DNA of 6,104 bases, from positions 1 through 6,104 of the forward strand of contig JAEHDI010000598.1 in assembly GCA_016880505.1 (NCBI GenBank). The letters run 5' to 3'. Source of the stretch: Bryobacterales bacterium. GTDB taxonomy: Bacteria; Acidobacteriota; Terriglobia; Bryobacterales; Bryobacteraceae. Position numbers and translations under genes: made by a program. The notes under the pieces were generated by a model. That model did no database searches. It was not told the origin of the DNA and was given only the letters and a program-made list of their open reading frames with translations. This document shows, piece after piece, positions 1 to 5,629 of this stretch; within the stretch, counting starts at the first letter, position 1; each line of letters opens with the position of its first letter.

Positions 1-351
1 GCCGCCATCGTTGGCCCCGACGAAGGGGACGCCGTGCATGAGCTTGGTGTCATAGTGTCCGGTGACGGCCAGCGCGCGGCCCGACGTACCGCGGAACCGG
101 GCGATGATGTTCTTCATTGCGACCGGACCGAGCCGCGTGCGGGCAGTGAAGTCATCCTCGATGATCTCGCAGCCTGTCGTTTTCAACTGCGAGAGTATGT
201 AGGCCTGCAGGCGGTGGATCGCGTCCGATCCCGGAGGACGGGGACCAAAGGAGACCGCCTTCGCGGTGTACCGCAGCGCCGAGTCGCCGCTGAATCCCGC
301 AGCGGGCGCGAGGGCGCGGAGAAAGGTTAAGAGCGCCTGACGGCGGTGCAT
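1..351 (-). CDS. Glutaminyl-peptide cyclotransferase / M28 family zinc peptidase, N-terminal part (runs off left edge)
   Basis: The first 117 residues are present and the gene continues past position 1. The translation has GPRPPGSDA (residues 37-44), a helical region, then GHYDTK (98-103) and FVGANDGG (110-117). This is the metal-site signature of the M28/glutaminyl cyclase fold; by family knowledge Asp115 in GANDGG is a zinc ligand. Cyclotransferases of this type turn N-terminal Gln into pyroglutamate, while related M28 enzymes are aminopeptidases; the HYDTK...FVGANDGG wording favours the cyclotransferase branch. The N-terminus MHRRQALLTFL resembles a Tat or Sec signal (twin Arg, then a short hydrophobic run), suggesting export, though the run is short and broken by Arg12. 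The ATG at 351 is the only good start: it has GGGG five bases upstream, and the next in-frame Met (residue 79) lies inside the domain. It overlaps the end of the upstream methyltransferase by 25 nt, suggesting translational coupling. Sure of the superfamily, less so of the exact reaction. Confidence 0.85.
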   Translation of the reverse strand, partial: MHRRQALLTFLRALAPAAGFSGDSALRYTAKAVSFGPRPPGSDAIHRLQAYILSQLKTTGCEIIEDDFTARTRLGPVAMKNIIARFRGTSGRALAVTGHYDTKLMHGVPFVGANDGG

Positions 352-1016
352 AGATACCCCAAGGTGAAATTGCGTTCGCGGTCCAGGAAGTCGAAACCGG
401 GCAGGAGGAGCGCGGGCGGCGCGAGGAATAGAGCGGCCACGGGTACGAGCAGTGGAGGAAAGAACTGCAATCCATTCAGCAGTCTTCGCGAGAGGAGCCG
501 GAAGAAACCGCCGGCGGGCTCGACATCGACGGACGAAAATCCTGCCCGTTCCAGCAAATGTGAGATTCCGTGGCGGGTGAACCGGAAGTAGTCGTGTGGG
601 GCCTGGTGGACCTCCCATTCATGGGGGACGGCGAGCAGGACCCGGCCACCGGGCTTCAGAGTCCGGGCGATTTCCACCAGCGCCGCGCCGGGGTCCGGCA
701 GGTGCTCGAGCGTCACGATGTTCAGACAGGCGTCAAAGCAGCCGTTGGGGAAGGGAAGAGCGGCCAGGTCGGCGACGACGTCGAGGCCCCTGTAGTTCCA
801 CGCGGCGTCACCGATGCCAAGGTCAACGCCGCAGTACCGTTGGTTCGGGAAGAAGCCGGCATAGCGCCCTTCGCCCGCACCGGCGTCAAGCACACGGGAG
901 CCGGGATCGAGAGATCGCGCGAAGACGGCGACCGCTCGTTCGATCTCAGCCTCGAAGAAGAGGATGTGACGACGCAACGGTCCAGGCAAGCAGCGCAGAA
1001 TCGCGGCGCGGTTCAT
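327..1016 (-). CDS. Class I SAM-dependent methyltransferase (Methyltransf_11 type)
   Basis: A 229-residue Rossmann-fold methyltransferase. The SAM-binding glycine motif VLDAGAGEG is at residues 42-50, an acidic CGVD after the next strand at 62-65, the post-II motif NIVTLEHLPDP at 99-109 and KPGGRVLLAVPHEW at 121-134. The C-terminus (about 179-208) is unusually hydrophobic (LQFFPPLLVPVAALFLAPPALLL) and could be a membrane-associated hairpin. I chose the ATG at 1016 over an ATG 45 nt upstream because it forms an ATGA overlap with the stop of the preceding methyltransferase, the usual sign of translational coupling; the upstream 15 residues would be a shadow of that gene. The substrate is unknown; position next to a GT2 glycosyltransferase and another methyltransferase suggests a glycan or lipid-linked sugar, but quinone- or small-molecule-type methyltransferases share these motifs. 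Confidence 0.9.
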   Translation of the reverse strand: MNRAAILRCLPGPLRRHILFFEAEIERAVAVFARSLDPGSRVLDAGAGEGRYAGFFPNQRYCGVDLGIGDAAWNYRGLDVVADLAALPFPNGCFDACLNIVTLEHLPDPGAALVEIARTLKPGGRVLLAVPHEWEVHQAPHDYFRFTRHGISHLLERAGFSSVDVEPAGGFFRLLSRRLLNGLQFFPPLLVPVAALFLAPPALLLPGFDFLDRERNFTLGYLCTAVRRS

Positions 1017-1984
1017 GCTTTCTTGCGCGCCTCCACCATTACCGTGGAGCCCGCACGGCACGCGGCCTCGATCAGGGTGAACGGAAGGCAGCAGACGACC
1101 AAGCCGAAATAGACCAGGTCCTTGAAGAGCCTGATTCGAGGCGTCTCCCGTGTGCGGCGCACCCGCCGGACCATCGGATCCAGCGACGGGGCGAGACTGG
1201 TGGCCATGCCCGCCGGATTGTCGCGCAGGGAGAAGTACTTCTGGCGGACTACATCAAAGCCGCAGTCGCCGAGGAGGACCTCAAGATCGCTGGCTCGGAA
1301 GTCATACAGATGGCGGGGGACGTCGACTCCGGTCCAGTTCTCACCCAACAGCAGGAACTGCCAGCAAGCGGCGTTCGGCACCTGGACAATCAACCGTCCG
1401 CCGGGTTTCAGGAGGCGATGCGCGGCCTCGATGTAGGACACCGGATCGTACAGGTGCTCGAGCACGTGGAACATGGTGACGGCCGCGCAGCTTTCCGAAG
1501 GGAAGGGCGCCTGAGAGAGGGTCGCGCAGACGGCCGGCACTCCGTTCACGCGCCAGGAGAGCACCGCAGCGTCGAGCGAGAAGTCCAGCCCGACAACAGG
1601 CAAACCACGTTCAGCCAGCATGTGGAGAAAAAGTCCGCCGCCGCAACCGACATCGAGAATCGGGCCTTGCGCGCGAGAGCTTTCCACCGCTCGCCTGACG
1701 AAGCGGACATGATCCCGGAGGACGAAGCGGCGGTAGATCTCTTCGAGCCGGTCGGCGTCGTCATCCGGCGCGAACCAGTAGTCTGCCGGATAATACTGCG
1801 CAATTTCTTCGGGCGTTGGACGCGGATGGAGGCGGATCAAACGGCACCGTGCGCACTCAACGACTTGAAACCTGTTGTAAGTGGTCCGGTAAAGCCGGTC
1901 CGTGGCAGTGAACAGACTCAGGAAATCGCCGCACTGGCAGGCGGGACACTCGCCACCGGAAGATGCGCGCTCGGGAGCCTTCAG
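1013..1984 (-). CDS. Zn-ribbon class I SAM-dependent methyltransferase, apparent CTG start
   Basis: A 323-residue protein. An N-terminal zinc ribbon (CPAC at residues 13-16, CARC at 44-47) is followed by the YYPADYW segment (64-70), then the SAM fold: ILDVGCGGG (109-117), VVGLDFS (130-136), FHVLEHLYDP (172-181), LLKPGGRLIVQVPN (191-204). The order zinc ribbon, 'YxxxYW', methyltransferase, 'DVPRHLYDF' (221-229) is typical of methyltransferases in surface-polysaccharide clusters. A hydrophobic segment near 289-305 may contact the membrane. The frame is open to an ATG at 2272, but that would add 96 Pro/Arg-rich residues that merely shadow the glycosyltransferase gene. No ATG, GTG or TTG occurs in frame between that gene's stop and the zinc ribbon. 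The best start is CTG at 1984-1982, overlapping the TGA of the glycosyltransferase (CTGA) with AGAGGA six bases upstream. The 3' end overlaps the next gene as ATGA. Family assignment is firm; substrate unknown, probably a sugar. Confidence 0.9.
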   Translation of the reverse strand: MKAPERASSGGECPACQCGDFLSLFTATDRLYRTTYNRFQVVECARCRLIRLHPRPTPEEIAQYYPADYWFAPDDDADRLEEIYRRFVLRDHVRFVRRAVESSRAQGPILDVGCGGGLFLHMLAERGLPVVGLDFSLDAAVLSWRVNGVPAVCATLSQAPFPSESCAAVTMFHVLEHLYDPVSYIEAAHRLLKPGGRLIVQVPNAACWQFLLLGENWTGVDVPRHLYDFRASDLEVLLGDCGFDVVRQKYFSLRDNPAGMATSLAPSLDPMVRRVRRTRETPRIRLFKDLVYFGLVVCCLPFTLIEAACRAGSTVMVEARKKA

Positions 1985-3027
1985 GTCGATTCCTCTGTCA
2001 ACTTGCGGAGCGGGATCCGGTGGTGGAGGATCAACCGGCGGACCTGGGAGGAGGAGAGGCGGCGGAACTTCGCGATCTCGCGGCGCTTCCGGAGCATCCG
2101 CGGAAGCATCCGAAGCGCCTGCAGGTCGCCCCGCAACAACGCCATTGCCGCCCGCAGTTTCTCGCGGATTCCCGGAAACCTGCTGATTTCGCCTTTTCCC
2201 CGAGCGGCGGCCAGCATTCCGGCTCCGATCCTCGCCGTGTAGTACAGGCCGTTCAGCCATAGCAGGCTCCAAGGAAACAGTTTCGCAGCAAGAAGGATGC
2301 GATTGCGCTCGATGAGTTCGAGACGGCGGCTGGAGGAGACACCCAAAGTAGCGCCGCGGTGATGCCGTACGACGGCGTCAGGCACGTAGAGACAATTCCA
2401 GCCGGCGATCCGGGCGCGGAGGCCCAGTTCGGCGTCGTCCGCATAAGCAAAAAAATCCTCATCGAATCCGCCGATCTCATCCAGCATCTCGCGCCGGTAC
2501 ATCGCGGCGCATCCATCCGGCCACAACGTCTCCTCGATACGGTCATACTGGCCAGTATCGAACTCTCCGGTTCCACGGCCTCTGTTCTGGCCGTCCGGGT
2601 AGATCAGGTGACCGACTTTGTCGATCCGCCGCGGATCCTCGAACACGAGGATCTTCGAGGCGGCCATGCCGACATCGGGCCGGCCGTCGAAGCATCGCCT
2701 CAGGGAGGCCAGCCAACCTGCCGCCGCTTCGGCATCGTTGTTCAGGAGCGCCACGAAACGGCTTCGGGCGGCGCAGATGCCCTGGTTATTCGCCCCGCAA
2801 AACCCGCGGTTTTCCGCGTTTTCTATCAAACGCAACGGAACAGGGCCGGCGCCAAACTGGCGTTTCACCATGTCCGGCGAACCGTCGACCGAACCGTTGT
2901 CAACAACGATGATCTCGAAGTCGACGCCTTCCTGCCGGGCCAGCGATTCCAGGCAGCGATGAAGAAGCTCGCGGCGATTCCAGTTGACGACAATGACAGC
3001 GATTTCCGCGTCTGCCTCGTGATTCAC
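1981..3027 (-). CDS. GT2 family glycosyltransferase (rhamnosyltransferase-like, COG1216 type)
   Basis: A 348-residue inverting GT-A glycosyltransferase. Residues 9-16 (IAVIVVNW) begin the nucleotide-sugar fold; IIVVDNGSVDGS is at 39-50, ENRGFCGANNQG at 72-83 and LLNNDAE (the metal-binding DXD-equivalent) at 94-100. GGFDEDFFAYADDAELGLR at 186-204 carries the catalytic-base region. RHHRGAT (221-227) is typical of the rhamnosyltransferase-like branch. The arginine-rich C-terminus (about 275-345) is poorly conserved in the family and probably amphipathic. By homology it moves a sugar from an NDP-sugar to a growing surface glycan at the cytoplasmic membrane; donor and acceptor cannot be told. The start is GTG at 3027, which puts VVNWN where the family expects it; there is no clear Shine-Dalgarno. 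It starts 27 nt after the pgsA stop, and its own TGA overlaps the CTG start of the next gene. Confidence 0.93.
   Translation of the reverse strand: MNHEADAEIAVIVVNWNRRELLHRCLESLARQEGVDFEIIVVDNGSVDGSPDMVKRQFGAGPVPLRLIENAENRGFCGANNQGICAARSRFVALLNNDAEAAAGWLASLRRCFDGRPDVGMAASKILVFEDPRRIDKVGHLIYPDGQNRGRGTGEFDTGQYDRIEETLWPDGCAAMYRREMLDEIGGFDEDFFAYADDAELGLRARIAGWNCLYVPDAVVRHHRGATLGVSSSRRLELIERNRILLAAKLFPWSLLWLNGLYYTARIGAGMLAAARGKGEISRFPGIREKLRAAMALLRGDLQALRMLPRMLRKRREIAKFRRLSSSQVRRLILHHRIPLRKLTEEST
1985..1996 (-). promoter_or_regulatory. Shine-Dalgarno that sets the CTG start of the Zn-ribbon methyltransferase
   Basis: AGAGGA (1996-1991) is followed by six bases (ATCGAC) and then CTG at 1984-1982. 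Spacing is optimal for 16S rRNA pairing, and the site lies inside the last codons of the glycosyltransferase gene. It is the main reason for placing the methyltransferase start at CTG rather than at a distant upstream ATG. Confidence 0.6.
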
Positions 3028-3037
3028 CGAACCGTTT

Positions 3038-3043
3038 ATTATA
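3038..3043 (-). promoter_or_regulatory. Perfect TATAAT -10-like hexamer just before the glycosyltransferase start
   Basis: The minus strand reads TATAAT at 3043-3038, ten bases before the GTG start. At the ideal 17-bp distance the -35 position is CAAGGG, a poor match. If used, transcription would begin only a few bases before the GTG and yield a nearly leaderless mRNA. It sits in the 27-nt pgsA-glycosyltransferase gap, so it may be an internal promoter or a chance A+T-rich junction. Confidence 0.3.
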
Positions 3044-3054
3044 GACCCTGAGCG

Positions 3055-3726
3055 CTACAGCCCTTGGCCGGCCGCACGTTCCGCCGCAGCTGCCCGTTCC
3101 CGTTTGCGCTGCTCCCGCTTCGCAAGCCGTTCGAGCAGAAGCAATTCGCGGCGGCCCCGCAGCTTGATCTGGTCGTCCACCCTTCTCCAGAATTTTCGGA
3201 AGTACTGCACGGCGGATGCGAGCGAGAATACAACAACTCCCCAGAGCCACAAATTGGCGTACGGAGCCAGTTGGCGCCAGCGGATGCTCAGCACGACCAG
3301 GGAGATCGCGATGACCTGCGACATCATCTTGGTCTTGCCCAGATCGCTGGCGCGGATCGTGTAGCCCTCAGCCGCGGCAATGCTTCGCAGTCCGGAGATG
3401 GCGAACTCCCTGCCGACGATCAGGATCACCATCCACGCCGGTATCAGCCGTATCTGGACGAGCGCGATTAACGCCGCGGAGATCAGGAGCTTGTCTGCGA
3501 TCGGATCGAGCAGCATACCGACCGTCGTCACTTGGCCCCATTTTCGAGCGAGATATCCGTCAAGGAGGTCGGTTGCGGCCGCGGCGAGAAAAATAGCGAG
3601 CGCCAGAATGTCGTTCGAGAGGTGAAATCCGCCGACGTCGATACCGAGCTTTCCCTGCACCAACACTGCGACCAGAAACGGCACGAAGAAGATCCGCAGA
3701 ATAGTCAACAGGTTCGGTAGATTCAT
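3055..3726 (-). CDS. pgsA: CDP-diacylglycerol--glycerol-3-phosphate 3-phosphatidyltransferase (phosphatidylglycerophosphate synthase)
   Basis: A 223-residue integral membrane enzyme that joins CDP-diacylglycerol and glycerol-3-phosphate to give phosphatidylglycerophosphate, the precursor of phosphatidylglycerol and cardiolipin. The full CDP-alcohol phosphotransferase motif D-x2-DG-x2-AR-x8-G-x3-D-x3-D is intact: Asp53, Asp56, Gly57, Ala60, Arg61, Gly70, Asp74, Asp78. MNLPNLLTILR at the N-terminus and GREFAISGLR (105-114) are characteristic of PgsA rather than phosphatidylserine synthase. Hydrophobic segments lie near 5-24, 39-52, 80-104, 133-147 and 158-173. The frame is open to an ATG at 3825, but the ATG at 3726 matches the family N-terminus and has AGGG four bases upstream. 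Residues about 180-223 form a strongly charged Arg/Glu/Lys/Ala tail, longer than in the common ~180-190-residue enzymes and probably a cytosolic helix. It heads the envelope gene run. Confidence 0.95.
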   Translation of the reverse strand: MNLPNLLTILRIFFVPFLVAVLVQGKLGIDVGGFHLSNDILALAIFLAAAATDLLDGYLARKWGQVTTVGMLLDPIADKLLISAALIALVQIRLIPAWMVILIVGREFAISGLRSIAAAEGYTIRASDLGKTKMMSQVIAISLVVLSIRWRQLAPYANLWLWGVVVFSLASAVQYFRKFWRRVDDQIKLRGRRELLLLERLAKREQRKRERAAAAERAAGQGL

Positions 3727-3738
3727 CGACCCTAAACA

Positions 3739-3768
3739 AATATAGAACGGCTTGGTGTTTTGCGCCAA
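3739..3768 (-). promoter_or_regulatory. Possible sigma-70-type promoter for pgsA
   Basis: On the minus strand TTGGCG (3768-3763, 4 of 6 to TTGACA) and TATATT (3744-3739, 5 of 6 to TATAAT) are 18 bp apart. They lie in the only sizeable gap ahead of the pgsA run. The predicted start would fall close to the Shine-Dalgarno at 3733-3730, giving a very short leader, which weakens the call. Confidence 0.3.
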
Positions 3769-3770
3769 CT

Positions 3771-3918
3771 TGTGGAAAACGTAACTGGGGAAGTGTGGCC
3801 GCTCCCTAAGGCGCCGGGGCGGCATCTACACGAAAAATAATGCCTTGCATAAGATCGCGAGCGGAATCCATGCGACGCTGGAGTCCTTTCCCGCAGGATT
3901 CCCACAACGTTTTCCACA
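3771..3918. repeat. Long inverted repeat in the hflX-pgsA gap with DnaA-box-like arms
   Basis: TGTGGAAAACGT at 3771-3782 is perfectly inverted as ACGTTTTCCACA at 3907-3918. Similarity continues inward: TGGGGAA (3786-3792) faces TTCCCA (3899-3904), giving about 18 paired positions with a small internal loop and one bulge. Each arm contains TTTTCCACA, which fits the relaxed DnaA-box consensus TTWTNCACA. The structure spans 148 of the 194 bases between the genes and ends two bases from the hflX stop codon. Arms that face each other suit paired protein-binding sites, a long-range RNA stem in the hflX 3' region, or terminal repeats of a tiny element. The paired letters are seen directly; the role is inference. 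Confidence 0.55.
3863..3902 (-). other. Stem-loop after hflX (11-bp stem with one bulge)
   Basis: GGAATCC (3863-3869) plus TGCG (3871-3874) pairs with CGCA (3892-3895) plus GGATTCC (3896-3902). This leaves only A3870 bulged and a 17-base loop. On the transcript it lies 18 nt after the hflX stop. There is no T-run directly after it; the nearest, ATTTTT, is over 20 nt on, so it is not a classical intrinsic terminator. It could protect the 3' end of the hfq-hflX message or act as a pause site. Confidence 0.45.
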
Positions 3919-3920
3919 GA

Positions 3921-5246
3921 TCAACTCTCCACCAGGTAGCGACTAAGCCGGCGCCGGATGGACTCAGGGACGTCCGCTTCGACATTACAGTAGCCGTCCG
4001 CGTAGTCGGCGGCGCGCACCTGGCCGAACTCGTGGAGGAGATGAAGCGCAGCGCCCTCTCCTGCCGGGAGCCGGAAGCGCACGCGCTCGACAGGATCGAG
4101 CGGCAGCGTTTCGTCGATTGCTTCCAGGAGGCGTTCGATACCCGCTCCGGTGAGCGCGGAAATGCTGACGGCACGGGCCTGAACGATGGCTCCGAGATCG
4201 TCGGCCATGCGGCGATGGACGGTTTCGCGGTCGATGCCGCCGGCGGGTAGGCTGTCCGCTTTATTGAGAACGAGGACCTGCGGTGTGTTGGCGATGCCAA
4301 TCTCGGTTAACACCTTGCGGACGTGGGAGGTCTGGTGTACCGCATGCGCGGAGGACGCGTCGACGACGTGGATCAAGAGGGATGCCTCGATCACCTCCTC
4401 CAGCGTGGCGCGGAAGGCGTCGATCAGGGTGGTAGGCAGGTTGCGGATGAATCCGACGGTGTCGCTTAGCAGAATCCGCCGGCGGGAGGGCAGAATGGCA
4501 GCACGAATCGTGGGGTCGAGCGTGGCGAAGAGCCGGTCGTCGGCCAGGACGCCGGCTCCCGTGAGGCGGTTGAAGAGAGTGGACTTACCCGCGTTGGTGT
4601 ACCCGACCAGGGCGGCAGTGGCGAGCGGGATCGCCTGGCGCTGCTTGCGCTGAACCGAGCGATGGCCGCGCACACTTTCGAGTGCCACGCGTATCTTCTT
4701 GAGACGCCGGGCGATGCGCCGGCGGTCGGTCTCAAGTTGGGTCTCGCCGGGTCCACGCGTACCGATTCCGCCGCCGAGGCGGGACATCTCGACGCCGCGG
4801 CCGGCCAGGCGCGGCAGCAGGTAGCTCAGTTGGGCGAGTTCGACCTGAAGCTGGCCCTCGCGAGTGCGGGCGCGCCGGGCGAAAATGTCCAGAATGAGCT
4901 GCGTGCGATCGACCACCTTGACCGAGAGCGCGCGCTCGAGGTTGCGCTGCTGAGTGGGACTGAGATCCCTGTCGAAGATGACGACGCCGGCCTGCGAGGC
5001 CTCCGTGAGCTGTGCGAGTTCCCGCACCTTGCCACTACCGATCAGGGTGGCAGCTTCCGGGACGGGCCGCGATTGGATGACGTTCTCGACGACGGCAGCT
5101 CCGGCGCTCTCCGCCAGCGCGGCAAGCTCTTCCAGGGACTCTTCGGACGAATACCCGAAAGACCCCGCCGTGCCCGCCGCGAGCGAACCAGTCCGTCCGC
5201 GCAGCTCCAACCCTACAAGGATGGCCCGCTCGTCAGACTCCTTCAC
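3921..5246 (-). CDS. hflX: GTPase HflX (ribosome-splitting, Obg-HflX superfamily)
   Basis: A 441-residue GTPase close to the usual length of about 430. The N-terminal HflX domain (about 8-120) starts with ERAILVGLEL and includes the glycine segment LIGSGKV (68-74). A coiled region follows, ending in LGGGIGTRGPGETQLETDR (157-175), the family hallmark. The G domain has G1 GYTNAGKST (215-223), Switch I around FATLDPT (240-246), G3 DTVGF (262-266), G4 NKAD (328-331) and G5 SALTG (363-367), all intact. HflX binds the 50S subunit and splits stalled or stress-idle 70S ribosomes. The start is GTG at 5246, 12 nt after the hfq stop; it puts ERAILVG at the expected distance. GGAGGAG at the end of hfq is 15 bases upstream, farther than ideal, so coupling to hfq translation is likely. 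hfq and hflX share the same frame. The pair is also neighbours in Proteobacteria. Confidence 0.96.
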   Translation of the reverse strand: MKESDERAILVGLELRGRTGSLAAGTAGSFGYSSEESLEELAALAESAGAAVVENVIQSRPVPEAATLIGSGKVRELAQLTEASQAGVVIFDRDLSPTQQRNLERALSVKVVDRTQLILDIFARRARTREGQLQVELAQLSYLLPRLAGRGVEMSRLGGGIGTRGPGETQLETDRRRIARRLKKIRVALESVRGHRSVQRKQRQAIPLATAALVGYTNAGKSTLFNRLTGAGVLADDRLFATLDPTIRAAILPSRRRILLSDTVGFIRNLPTTLIDAFRATLEEVIEASLLIHVVDASSAHAVHQTSHVRKVLTEIGIANTPQVLVLNKADSLPAGGIDRETVHRRMADDLGAIVQARAVSISALTGAGIERLLEAIDETLPLDPVERVRFRLPAGEGAALHLLHEFGQVRAADYADGYCNVEADVPESIRRRLSRYLVES

Positions 5247-5258
5247 CAGCCGGGTAAT

Positions 5259-5570
5259 CTACTCCTCCGTGGACTCGTGGGAGGGCACGCCCGGAGCGGG
5301 GTGAGGACCGCCCACCACCGGGGGACCAGCCTGGGCGTGCGTGGCCGCCGCGTAGGTGTGGGTCGGTTTGGAAACCACCAATGTCGAAATCGCGTGCTTG
5401 AAGATCAGCTGCTCCTGGTTGTTCGTCTCCAAAACCACAGAGTATTTGTCAAAACTCTTGATGCGGCCGGAAAGCTTCACGCCGCTCATCAGGTAGATGG
5501 TGAGGAAGGTCTTCTCTTTGCGCGCGTTGTTTAAAAATGCTTCTTGAATGTTTTGCGCCAGCTTCTCCAT
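5259..5570 (-). CDS. hfq: RNA chaperone Hfq
   Basis: A 103-residue Sm-like protein that by family knowledge forms a hexameric ring pairing small RNAs with mRNAs. The N-terminal helix (1-20) contains NIQEAFLNN, with Gln9 equivalent to the proximal-face Gln8 of E. coli. Basic RKEK (17-20) sits at the rim position of the E. coli RRER patch. The Sm1 strands follow (FLTIYLMSGVKLSG, 22-35; IKSFDKYSVVLE, 37-48), then the Sm2 signature FKHAIS (57-62), the Hfq form of YKH. Residues about 70-103 are a flexible His/Pro/Gly/Ala-rich tail ending in acidic ESTEE, reminiscent of the acidic tip of E. coli Hfq. The frame is open to residue -23, but the ATG at 5570 matches the family start and has GAGGGAG five bases upstream. 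A 122-nt gap with a possible terminator and promoter precedes it; hflX follows. Confidence 0.97.
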   Translation of the reverse strand: MEKLAQNIQEAFLNNARKEKTFLTIYLMSGVKLSGRIKSFDKYSVVLETNNQEQLIFKHAISTLVVSKPTHTYAAATHAQAGPPVVGGPHPAPGVPSHESTEE

Positions 5571-5574
5571 CGAA

Positions 5575-5582
5575 TCTCCCTC
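5575..5582 (-). promoter_or_regulatory. hfq ribosome binding site
   Basis: GAGGGAGA lies at 5582-5575 on the minus strand, immediately before the TTCG that precedes the ATG at 5570. It is the strongest Shine-Dalgarno in the window and decides the hfq start over an upstream in-frame start at 5639. Confidence 0.75.
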
Positions 5583-5629
5583 GTTTGGGAACTGCACCCC
5601 CTCAACAGGCTGCTGCCGGGTGTCTCCAG

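Noticed and set aside
152..475. A 107-codon minus-strand open frame over the methyltransferase-cyclotransferase junction
   Set aside because: It is a third frame across two genes already explained by conserved motifs and has no domain or start signal.
596..2242. A 548-codon open frame on the plus strand across both methyltransferases and part of the glycosyltransferase
   Set aside because: It is antisense to three genes with clear catalytic motifs. Its translation is Arg/Gly/Pro-rich without recognisable domains, as expected for a complementary frame in high-G+C coding DNA.
1985..2272. A 96-residue N-terminal extension of the Zn-ribbon methyltransferase from the ATG at 2272
   Set aside because: It overlaps the glycosyltransferase coding region by almost 290 bases and is Pro/Arg-rich shadow sequence. 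A well-spaced Shine-Dalgarno points to CTG at 1984 instead.
3756..3771. TGTTTTGCGCCAACTT upstream of pgsA matches 15 of 16 bases in the start of hfq (5549-5564), both encoding KLAQN on the minus strand
   Set aside because: A match of this length is expected about by chance when all positions of a 6-kb window are compared, and no further similarity flanks it.
3727..3825. A 33-residue N-terminal extension of PgsA from the ATG at 3825
   Set aside because: PgsA proteins begin with MNLPN-like sequence at the ATG at 3726, which has its own AGGG. The extension runs through one arm of the inverted repeat and the promoter candidate.
3840..3856. ATGC-AAG-GCAT followed by TATTTTT on the minus strand as a terminator after hflX
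   Set aside because: The stem is only four base pairs, too weak for an intrinsic terminator.
4662..5534. A 290-codon open frame on the plus strand over hflX and hfq
   Set aside because: It is antisense to two firmly identified genes, shows no motif, and has no independent start signal.
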